From Imbricaverruca yamaguchii (Eukaryota > Arthropoda > Thecostraca > Neoverrucidae): a stretch of 64,000 nucleotides of DNA. The stretch lies in contig JAOTOL010001613.1 in the NCBI GenBank assembly GCA_034440575.1, forward strand, positions 1,580,001 to 1,644,000, written 5' to 3'. Below the pieces are notes generated by a model. The model made no database searches. It had not been told where the DNA came from and saw only the letters and a program-made list of their open reading frames with translations. Position 1 is the stretch's first letter. Each line of letters starts with the position of its first letter. The translations under genes were made by a program, and so were the position numbers. Below are positions 55,651-64,000 of this stretch, piece after piece.

Positions 55651-56822
55651 GAGACGGAAGTTTAGCGTGCCGCTCAAGTTTCGGTTCCACAGCCACGCTG
55701 CGCCACGTTCAGCTCTGTCTGACCTGCTGTCAGCTGACTACTCTCTCAGTGGGGGAGGATACATTTCTGATGGAGGCTAAACGTCGCTAAAAGTCGCTGC
55801 GGGAGGCTAAACGTCGCTCAGCGGGAGGCTAAATGCGACCGTACATGGCGGTTTGAACCGATTTTGCCAGGATATGGATTACCACAGTCCAGTATTCTAC
55901 CAACCGGGCTTTCGGAATAACATATGTAGAGAAATGAGTGACGAAAATACGATCATCCGAAACACAAAACAAGTTCAAACATGTAAGTTATCCAAATCCA
56001 CGTCTTGACCCTAGAACACTGCATACTGGTATATTACATGATGAAGAAATATACAATAATAGTTCTAGCTCATGAAGTGTGTCACCCTCCAACTTTTTCT
56101 CCCACACCTCACAACTTTTTCAGTCGGCCGGGAATATTTGGTCGCACCCCAACAAGTATGGAAGTCACGAGCCGTGCGGCCGAGCGAGCTAGCGATTTAT
56201 ATGGGCGGTACATGTAGAGACCAACACTGCGGATCAGCGAAACGGCCGCCTCCTTTCATTACTAGGAAACAGCGGCCTAAAGATATGCCGGAGGGCCATT
56301 GCTTTCATGCTCGGGTCAAGGGCGCCAATGACCTTTATGGTCCGACCCTCATCTGAGCACACTCCCCTCCTCCTCCTATGTGCGGGCCAAACTGACCAGC
56401 TGCTGGGCTGTTGAGCCCGCCAGGCACCGCTCGGTGTGAGGCAAACCTCTCACTTGGTTTCTCATTTGGTTTCTCACTTAATCAATTACTCAATTGGTTA
56501 GGGCGTTGCTGTTGGACGTTTTTGGGTGAATACCGAACTGAACTAAACATTGTTTCGGTACATGCTATTCTTCCTCAGGTGTGAGGCGTACACATTTAGC
56601 GTAAGACAAATAATCAGATCATAGAAGTAACGTGGTGCGGGAAACATTTCTACAAGCGGGCGCTCACAAGTGACGTTACCGTAACAAACATGATCCTGGC
56701 ATTTAGATGTTGCACCCACACTTCACGGCTCCTCTACGCAGCCAACAGTGCGCAAGTCATCAGAAGTCATCACTGACCGTGAGACAGGCTCAACACTAAC
56801 CACTGCTCCAGAACAGCGCCTC
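55651..56822. other. No recognisable gene
   Basis: A triple GGGAGGCTAAACGTCGCT repeat lies at 55,770-55,835. GGCGCCAATGACCTTTATGG at 56,323-56,342 resembles a LINE 3' tail. No gene. Confidence 0.45.
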
Positions 56823-56825
56823 TTA

Positions 56826-57536
56826 AGGACTGTTCACACCTAGCGTAATCTCGACGCAAAAAAAGTCAGCGCAATGACGGACTAGGCGTAATCCCGGCGC
56901 ACTGGGCGTAATTTCGACGCGTTGGCAGACCAGTGCAGCGACATCGCCTGGACGTGAGTACGCCAGCGATCAGCTGACATATCAGTTGTTTGGCAACAGA
57001 ATCAGCTGTTTGACAACAGAATCAGCTGTTTGGATTTTGAAATTGCTTAAAACATGAGTTGTGTCATACCTAAGTTAAAGGTGTCTTCAAAAATGTATTA
57101 TCAGTGTTCTACTTACATATAACCCTTGGTTGTATCTTGGTTATATCATACCCATTTCCAGTATCGAAAACTTTTCAACGCAAAGTAGGTAAATACCTAC
57201 CTGCCATCCCTTCCCCTTACCTGTTCTTGGTCTGCTTGCATCTTCCGAGAGAGACATACTGCAATCTACAACTTGAAAAAACCGCAGCCGATGTTGCCCC
57301 AATCCGCCGAAGATCAGCAATATGGCGACTTTGCGTCAAGGACGCTGGTGCGCCGAGCGGAAAAGTTGAGAAAACCCAACTTTGTCCGCTCGGAAATCGC
57401 TAGCGTTTTGCAGGACTCGGCGGACAGCTGACGTAATGCCGGCGCAATGGCAGAATCGGCAGACTCATTGGGCCCCATGCTAGATTTGCGCCGATTCCGC
57501 CAGTGCGTCGAGATTACGCTAGGTGTGAACAGTCCT
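56826..57536. mobile_element. PIF/Harbinger-like non-autonomous DNA transposon, 711 bp
   Basis: The terminal inverted repeats begin AGGACTGTTCACACCTAGCG and continue TAATCTCGACGC. About 32 bases are perfectly complementary (56,826-56,857 against 57,505-57,536), flanked by TTA on each side (56,823-56,825 and 57,537-57,539), the expected 3-bp target duplication of this superfamily. Inside the left end, GCGTAATYYCGRCGC words recur (56,842, 56,887 and 56,907), and GTAATGCCGGCGC near the right end gives subterminal repeats that could serve as transposase sites. No transposase frame is present. Confidence 0.85.
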
Positions 57537-57639
57537 TTAATCTTCTCCATTTCTGAGGCCTGGAGGAAAAGCGTAATTCGTGTGTTCATCAAGCTTCGGA
57601 CTCTGGACCCTGGATGACGGATATGGGCTGCCGTGCTAT

Positions 57640-57790
57640 TTGGTCTCCGTGGGTTGCGTTTGCCGTGCTGCTGGGTCTCGGTGGGCTAAGCTTGCCATGC
57701 TGTTGGGTCTCTGGGCTGCGTTTGCCATGCTGTTGGGTCTCGGTGGACTGCGTTTGCCATGCTGTTGGGTCTCGTTGTGCGAGACCCAAC
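57640..57790. repeat. Short minisatellite, about 32-bp unit, ending in a perfect hairpin
   Basis: Four units on TTGGGTCTCGGTGGACTGCG TTTGCCATGCTG. The last ends in an 11-bp perfect stem with 5-base loop (57,764-57,774 / 57,780-57,790), where GGGTCTCG meets CGAGACCC. Confidence 0.88.
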
Positions 57791-60125
57791 GCGCTATCAA
57801 CTACGTCTGATCACAAACACCAAACACAATTCATCCATTAATGACAGTCATCAACACGGAGATTGTTCGGACGTGTCTTGTCCACCATGCTCTACAATCA
57901 CACTTGTAAGCTGTAATAAAGCTATTGGTGGATCATTGTTGAACATTATTGGCACCGTGTCATCGCTACCAGGTGTCACACATTTGCGTGAGAGCTAACA
58001 ACCTATCGACATCTGCATGAGCAGTGCCACGGAGGCTACGCAATGCTCAGGCTCCTGTTTGTCTTCGCTGGACGTTTCCGACCGAATCGAAGAGCCAGGC
58101 CGATACCATGTTTTTGACTTCTCAGACCCTAGAATTCCGAAAACGATCAAGGCATTCCAGCCAAGTGAAAGGTCAGGCACCGGCCATAAATTTGATCGGA
58201 TGAGAACAAAGTTCTTCTGAAAATGACTCGATGGGGACCAGGAGCACGAGGCCGGTGACCAGCTCCAAGCTATGTGAAGTTTTACAAGTTAGATGAAGAA
58301 TACGTGAAACGAATAATTGCAATCCAAGCATGCATTTGTAAGTATGAATGTGGAAAGAATGACCTGCAAGGAACAATGTGATCTCCTCAGTCATTTTATA
58401 AAAACTTCGCTCCTTATCTCCGGCTTTCCAGAACATTCTGGCTTGTGTCGATAAACAAGCAAGGCCCGAGCAAGCGTGGGTGAAAAACCTGCCACGTGGC
58501 TACGGCCGTATGTGACGTATAGCACATTCCCATAAGGGCAATGGTTATTAGCATTGCTACGAGACGCTAGGTGGTGACCGCTCAACCCGCGCCTTGGGAA
58601 GCAGCGCGGCATGCAACTCAGTGGGCTGTTCCCGCCACCTTTAGCGGCATCGAACTACCACTACGATCTATGCTTACTGCCGGTAGATGTCGCGCCCGGC
58701 GGAACATTCGCGGAATTTCAGATTACGGAACTAAACCAGACAAAATAATTTGCGGGATTAATGGGCCAGTACACACCCGTAACTCTCAAAGATAATAAAT
58801 AGCCAGATGGGAACAAGCAGTATTACTAAGGTCCGCGCAGAAATTAATTCAGAGCTGAAATGTGTTGTGATATCTGGCAACGTCCCTCTTCCCGCCTCAG
58901 CCGAGCACCTTCCGTCCGGAACAACGGAAGAACAGGGTTGATAGTCTAGCCCACCGCCACCCTATCAACCACACAGAGGTGAAAAAAGTGTCCAGCCTGT
59001 CACCTACAGAATATCGAACACCACCAGGCTGTCACATGTTGGTAGTTCACATTAAGACCCGTATGCATGTGTGTGAGCGCGAAATATCGACCATGCCGCT
59101 GAAATGGAACAAAGAAGAACGATTTAGTCCATATATGATCTCCAATTTGTTCAATTATATACGATCTTCAATTATTAATTAACATGTCAAATTACAACAC
59201 ACATTATAAGCTAATCTTGCTTCTATGGTGCGCATCCATCAATATCCATCTATGGTGCGTATTATTGTGGTCTAATGTGCTCACAACATGTTGTGCCCAC
59301 GTTTTACTTAGCAAAGCAAAACCACAGGTTCAGCTAGCTTTTATTGTGAAAACATGCTGAATGTATGTCAGACAAAAATAAAAAAAAACAAAATCAGACC
59401 AGGTTAGATATTTTAACATTTGTATTATTGAACACACAAATTGTGGCTATATTGAAGAAACAATTTAAAAGTAGGTATGGTAAACCGGGCTAGACTATTT
59501 TAGATATTAAACAATAATAGTACGTTATTTTGCTTTCTAACTAAAAATAAGCATTTCTGAGGGGAATCAATGGTCACATCATCCTAATCATGCGAATACA
59601 CTTGGTATTAGAATATGCTGTTCTCCAAATCGAATGACTCATTGAAATGAAATTCACCAATACAAATTGAATTCCCTTGTACAATAAGGATGTCAATATA
59701 GTACCAATATCAGGGGCAGAGTGTCATAGGTCATATTTTGCATTAGTTTCAAGTAATTTTTGAAACCTCTTGGTCAATGCAGCAAGTTCTGCTTATGGCA
59801 AAACATGGGCCCTGACACAAATAAATAAAACCCGTGGAAGTGGCCAGATGAAATTATTAAAATAAAGGCTCATATTGGAAGAACCAAAACATTTGTTGTC
59901 ATGATAAGGATTACAGAAGTCTGCAGTGTGGGAAAAAGGCTGAAATAATACGTCAGACTAAGAAACGAGAAAAAGTGTCACTTCACTGAGGTATGACCAA
60001 GGTTGGGTTTATGTCTTGAAATTCTGGTATTGGAGAGGAAAATTATGTGGCATTACAGGTTGTCATAGAGCAGAGAACTTTGAGGACCTTTCTTCTAATC
60101 TGAATCCTGGATTATGAGAGGAAAA
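57791..60125. other. No recognisable gene, AT-rich in the second half
   Basis: Stops in all frames. Nothing assignable. 59.2-60.1 kb is notably AT-rich and repeat-free. Confidence 0.5.
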
Positions 60126-60129
60126 CTGC

Positions 60130-60216
60130 GTTGCATTCCTTGATTGATTGATTTATTATTTTGGCTTAAGGACGCGCCGACTGCGAGGTCATTTAGCGCC
60201 CATTGTGTTGCATTCC
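60130..60216 (-). mobile_element. Ultra-short LINE 3'-tail insertion with 10-bp target duplication
   Basis: A 67-base insert (60,140-60,206) is flanked by GTTGCATTCC at 60,130-60,139 and 60,207-60,216. On the minus strand it reads TGGGCGCTAAATGACCTCGC AGTCGGCGCGTCCTTAAGCC and ends in an AT/AATC-rich microsatellite tail, as LINE 3' ends do. The insert is homologous to the 58-base one at 63,864-63,921. Confidence 0.8.
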
Positions 60217-60434
60217 AAGCTGGAGAATGATGTGATTTGTTTCTGTCATAAAATAACTATTTTCGCACTTTTCACGGTCATGCTCCGGGTTTAATGCTCC
60301 CATGATCACGACCAAACATAAAGGAGATCGCAGTCAATGTCAGACTCAATTCCTCTTTTGGACAAATGGAGTGGAAGACTTCCTGGAGATAAAATAATAT
60401 TTTTTCGCGGGCAACATCAAAGACAAGACCATGT

Positions 60435-60730
60435 TTGCAATACTTGTCATGACTCTCGTCTCTCAGAGACGAAACACCACCTACGCAAACATACACAAGT
60501 TCAGCTTCAACAGCGCCTTGGTACTTATTAGGCAGTACCAAACTGGTGCTACCTGATAGGTAGTGCACACTGAAACCAGCTTTGAAAACAAACTGCGCCG
60601 GAAAACGGAACTGTTGCGTCGGATTCAGTCTCTGGAAGGTGACAGGATACTGCTTCGCCCGTCCGCCGCTTGAGATTGCCGAAAGTGACGCATGGTAACG
60701 GTTGCGGGCATCGACGATTGCAACAAAAGT
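60435..60730 (-). pseudogene. Candidate exon A of an unidentified gene (paralogous to exon B)
   Basis: The minus frame reads AKQYPVTFQRLNPTQQFRFP AQFVFKAGFSVHYLSG, then CAG|GTAGCA as a possible donor. The same arrangement, with RLSPTQQFRFPAQFVSCGTA..ITG and CAG|GTAACG, occurs at 61.43-61.58 kb on the same strand. The nucleotide similarity extends over about 100 bases and stops close to the donor-like sites. That is what duplicated exons or two copies of a repeated domain would show. I do not recognise the domain. It could also be a repeat family. Confidence 0.35.
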
Positions 60731-61236
60731 ATTAGTGATGGATAAAATCCGAATGACTCTTGAGCATCGCAAAAAGTGGGGGTATCCGCGCGTATAACTT
60801 TCTCCACGAATTGTCATTCAACAGCGGTGTGGAGACAGTGGAAAGCGGAGCCTTTTTCACGGACTGAAACACGTGCAGCCCGTGTAACGATGACTGCGCC
60901 CGCACACTCTGCAGCCACTGATCGTCAATGTGAAAATTATAGTCGGTACATGGGGTCATGATGTGAAGGTGACGGCAAGTCGCTAAGTTTAGCCGTTTCC
61001 GAGAACCAGACCAAATCGTGAAAAACACCCAAAAACGTCCCTTCCGCTTTTCACACCCCCGTCGCGTACACGTGGCACATGACACGGAAACGGTTGCCAC
61101 GACGATGTTGACAATTGTCGTGGCAATACTGAGGTGTTAGTTTGGTGTCAATCGGTCCATTGGTTGTCGAGATATTGCGGTTTAAATCGGGTCGATGGGA
61201 GCGCTAAAATTGGTGATTTTCCGAACGCAAAATCTC

Positions 61237-61270
61237 AGTTTTACATGCTATTCCTATAGCATGTAAAACT
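61237..61270. repeat. Perfect hairpin, 15-bp stem, 4-base loop
   Basis: AGTTTTACATGCTAT (61,237-61,251), loop TCCT, then its exact reverse complement (61,256-61,270). Confidence 0.97.
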
Positions 61271-61414
61271 AGCATGGGCGACCGGTCATTCACCGGACAC
61301 CCGTTCTCTCAAGACCTCGGTGACGTGCACGCGCAACACGTAGACCCGACCGCAAAAGAAATTGTGCCAGACGGATAGCCAACATTTGGAGCTTGCACGT
61401 GATGTCAGCCATAT

Positions 61415-61585
61415 CTCGTTACCTGTGATGTGAGCCGTGCCACACGACACAAACTGCGCTGGAAAGCGGAACTGTTGCGTCGGGCTCAACCTCTTGACGG
61501 CGACGGGACAGTTCGTAGGTGACAGGCTTACCACGGCAATGTTAAAACCTATGGACTTTACCACGAGTGGTAGAGCTTTTTTTCC
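61415..61585 (-). pseudogene. Candidate exon B, paralogous to exon A
   Basis: The minus frame reads NCPVAVKRLSPTQQFRFPAQ FVSCGTAHITG followed by a donor-like CAG|GTAACG. It shares the block (L)xPTQQFRFPAQFV with exon A about 0.85 kb downstream on the same strand. The stretch between (60.79-61.08 kb, minus) is also open for 122 codons and might hold another exon. Function unknown. Confidence 0.35.
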
Positions 61586-61699
61586 AGCCCCCCTGTCTCC
61601 TCGATCATAGCTACTAAATTGTTTCTGTACGCTTCTGATACATGCTCTGAAACAAGATGAGTACGTATATGTCTGTATGGTTAGAAAATACAAATTGAC

Positions 61700-62805
61700 T
61701 GGGTATGTTAAGAGGAAGAGCGACCTGATGATAAATACAATCCATACGCAATGATAATACGGTACCGTAGGTTGTCACCACAACCGAAACTATTTTTCAA
61801 ATATCTGTCACCCACGCTCGTGACCGAGTAGCCGGCTTTTTTCACCTCTGCAACCAAACCTCGGCCTGTGACGCCCATTTTCAGTTCCTTCCGTCAGAGA
61901 CGGTCTTTCAGCCGTACATCGACGAAAACGGAACGGCTGAATCTAACTGGAGTCGAGACCGTCGCAAGCCAAACCGTAGGTCGCAACTGCAAAGGAAAAA
62001 CTCCAGCGAACGAGTAAGTAAATGTTAATTGGATCATTCGCCGCAGCTATGGTGTCTTACGGTATTGTGCTGGTATCAGGGGCGGATCCAGGAATTATAA
62101 TCGAAGGGAGGGTAGGGTGGGGGACAACTTCTCGGAGGGGCAACTTCGGCCGATGAATTCGTTGAGTGGGAGAGGAGGGGAGGGGTGGGCTCAAACATAC
62201 GAAAGAGGTGCCTTATCATCGCCAAGAAGCGACGTTTCCTATGAAAAGGTTTTATAGTTCCCAGAATTTCCCCCCCCCGCACTGCTCTATCCCTGCATAG
62301 TAGCAGCAACATTCTATCACGTTCGGCAATGGGTCTCTTCCTCCAGTGGCATCCCAAGCAAACTCATATATTTTAAATCAGGAATCCTAGGAAGAAACTG
62401 TTGCTAGCAACGCTACGAGAAACACTTTTTCGAAATTCACACTCTGGCGGGAACAGTGTTTCAGATTTCACTTGGCATGCCGCCAGCGTTAGCGGTCTAA
62501 CTCGGAAGTGGAACGCAGCCATACTCGCTAGCAGCATCTCTCATCGTCGAGTGCATTCTCCATGCATAAAAAATTGCCCATTCTCAAACCAGTCATCTCA
62601 CTACACACCCCACCGTCAGATTCAACCCTCACACCGCAGGAGCCGACTGATTTGCTGCTTCAGGCTCTTCAACCAGTCACCATGAGAGTCTAACGCAAAA
62701 CACCACGCCTGGAAAAACAACTAAACGGAAGCCATCACCACGTCTGCAGCCAAATCGGCGACAGACACATGCGGTCGTCTCAGCCCAGCCCATAGCTTTA
62801 CTTCA
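61700..62805. other. No recognisable gene
   Basis: From about 62,460 onward the plus strand may already be diverged LINE ORF2 sequence leading into the next element, but I cannot align it. Confidence 0.4.
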
Positions 62806-63230
62806 CATAGATTACAACGCCATTGAGCAAGTGGAAACTTGTAGGTTCCTCGGAGTACATTTGAATCAGAACCTTAGCTTTAACACACACACCACTGATA
62901 TTTCACAGGAATACGCAAGGCGCATCAATCTACTCCGTGCACCAACGGGCGCATACTGGGGCGGAGATAATGAAACACGGCTTAGACTCTACAAGGCAAT
63001 AGCACAACCGATTCTAGAATACATTGGCATCATGTTTGCTTCAATTTCGTCGACACTGAGCACACAACTAGATGTAATTCAAAACAGCTGCATCAGAGCA
63101 GCTCTCAGCAGCACACCAGTAAAACCACCAATAAGTCTTTCTAGTAGACTCGAACATACCTACCCTTCGTTTCGGGAGAACACAACAGCTGTGCTGCCAC
63201 CACATCAAATTTACGTCAATTGAAAAACCA
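62806..63230 (+). mobile_element. LINE ORF2 fragment: RT thumb (Jockey-group)
   Basis: An open plus frame reads YNAIEQVETCRFLGVHLNQN, THTTDISQEYARRINLLRAP, ETRLRLYKAIAQPILEYIGI, LSTQLDVIQNSCIRAALSST and LPPHQIYVN before a stop. This is the canonical order after the YADD box in Jockey-group elements ('xxxKFLGVxLDxxLxW..H ... LRxYKxxIxPxLxYGxxxW..a....l..lQ.......'). The RT catalytic core is not seen upstream. The same family has pieces at 17.65 kb (SILEYNACIFAHAS) and 44.0 kb. Confidence 0.82.
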
Positions 63231-63499
63231 CCCGACACAGCGATGCTTTATGGCTGATTCATAAGACAGGAGCCGGTTTGAGCACAAACTTCTACCATTT
63301 AGCGCTCAAATTGCCACGGTTCTTTTATATCTCAACCTCACAATGCAGCGCGATCCCCCCAACCTGGACCCATAGTCAACTACAGGTCGAGTAGTTATTC
63401 TCATCAAGTAATCAGATATTACGCCGTCTAAAATTCTTGGTCTTTAACGAAAACGTCGATCTCAACAATCACAAACACTCGTATTCACGGATTAGCCAA

Positions 63500-64000
63500 A
63501 ACACGAAAGCGAAGTAGGCATCGGCATTACTGATTCAGGCCTTAGAATTTCCAAACCTTTACCGGATAACTTTTCCATCTTTAGCGCTGAAACAGTGGCC
63601 GTACTGGCCGCTATCTCCATACCAAATAAGCGCAAAACGAGAAACGCAGTAATTTGTTCAGACTCCAAATCGGTTCTTCAGTCAATCAGCAACACTCACG
63701 GGTGTCCACATCCAGCCATTGATCGAATTCAACAAGCCGTGGCCCGCAACGTAAGCAGCATTTCCTTCCTCTGGATTCCGGACCGCGTCAACATTTTAAG
63801 AAGCGAGGAAGCAGATAGGCCGATAAAGCAAACTTTAACAACGACCACTTATCTAAACATGGATGGGCGCTACATGACCAATGTAGTCGATGAGCCCTAA
63901 AGCCCTAATAACTAACTAACTATCTAAACATGGAATATTCGGCAGACGACTGCAAAGTAGACAGAAAGCTACAAAGTAGTGGAAAACTACAAGGCAACAT
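63500..64000 (+). mobile_element. LINE ORF2 fragment: RNase H domain, continuing off the window
   Basis: After a short disrupted stretch the frame resumes as IGITDSGLRISKPLPDNFSI, AETVAVLAAISI, VICSDSKSVLQSISNTH, AIDRIQQAVARN and EEADRPIKQ. Here E (AETVA) and D (CSDSKSVL) match RNase H active-site positions, while the HxGNExAD block has decayed (RVNILRSEEAD). It shares SISNTH..IDRIQQ and the following blocks with the copy at 44.0 kb. A 58-base insert interrupts it at 63,864-63,921, after which EYSADDCK corresponds to EYSIDDCK at 44.2 kb. Confidence 0.8.
63851..63934 (+). mobile_element. Ultra-short LINE 3'-tail insertion with 13-bp target duplication
   Basis: ATCTAAACATGGA occurs at 63,851-63,863 and 63,922-63,934. 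The 58 bases between start TGGGCGCTACATGACC, continue AGTCGATGAGCCCTAAAGCC and end with a CTAA-type repeat tail. Removing the insert restores the reading of the host LINE (TYLNMEYSADDCK), which matches its relative at 44.2 kb. That confirms the insertion. Confidence 0.85.

Overview
This window is non-coding-dominated genomic DNA from an animal, most likely an arthropod (a crustacean or chelicerate would fit; the species cannot be fixed from sequence alone). The evidence is intron-split exons with GT..AG boundaries of a receptor-type guanylate cyclase, several degraded non-LTR retrotransposon reverse transcriptases, tRNA-derived SINEs with Pol III A and B boxes, and a fragment of the 'DCYFCM' protein family that I recall as common in arthropod and cnidarian genomes. 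There are no operons, Shine-Dalgarno sites or other bacterial features. Almost every long open frame is a shadow of a tandem repeat.

The dominant property is minisatellite content. More than 15 separate arrays, with units of 9, 11, 15, 19, 22 (twice), 25, 35, 43, 44, 46 (twice), 47, 51, ~60-63, 66 and 71 bp, plus several micro- and hexanucleotide tracts, cover about 14 kb (roughly a fifth) of the window.

Layout. 0-4.6 kb: (AG)n tract, SINE head, possible copia-like fragment, and copy 1 of a dispersed repeat. 4.6-6.5 kb: CpG-rich open region holding a 19-bp and a 66-bp array. 6.7-9.3 kb: two LINE reverse-transcriptase C-terminal fragments. 9.3-13.2 kb: two SINEs and a 1.9-kb 25-bp array. 16.2-18.3 kb: degraded Jockey-like endonuclease and RT pieces, then a SINE with a Leu/Ser-type tRNA head. 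19.4-19.7 kb: inverted pair of histone-type 3' stem-loops. 22-23.3 kb: CACGTG-rich repeats, then 11-bp and 71-bp arrays. 23.3-28 kb: SINEs around a 1.9-kb 47-bp array. 28.4 kb: end of a Penelope-like repeat. 29.1-35 kb: two minus-strand exons of the guanylate cyclase, with minisatellites in the introns. 35.5-36.2 kb: RT fragment and DCYFCM fragment. 38.9-39.7 kb: hexanucleotide array. 42.4 kb: 22-bp array. 44.0 and 62.8-63.9 kb: two copies of a LINE with RNase H. 45.2 kb: large palindrome. 47.3-48.7 kb: degraded RT with a FADD box. 49.6-50.8 kb: 46-bp and 22-bp arrays. 51.0-52.0 kb: copy 2 of the dispersed repeat. 53-55.2 kb: several short arrays and a SINE. 56.8-57.5 kb: PIF/Harbinger-like non-autonomous transposon. 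60-61.7 kb: a pair of related candidate exons on the minus strand.

The only host gene I can name is the receptor guanylate cyclase. The two exons (34,874-34,951 and 30,065-30,241, minus strand) join in frame to give the kinase-homology-domain stretch ..[16 protein letters not shown]... The intron between them ends in a 2.1-kb array of about 42 units of 51 bp. Each unit carries a copy of the exon's own 3' splice site plus its first five codons (MKDLH). I consider this the most interesting structure in the window: a minisatellite born across an intron-exon boundary that presents about 42 decoy acceptors upstream of the true one.
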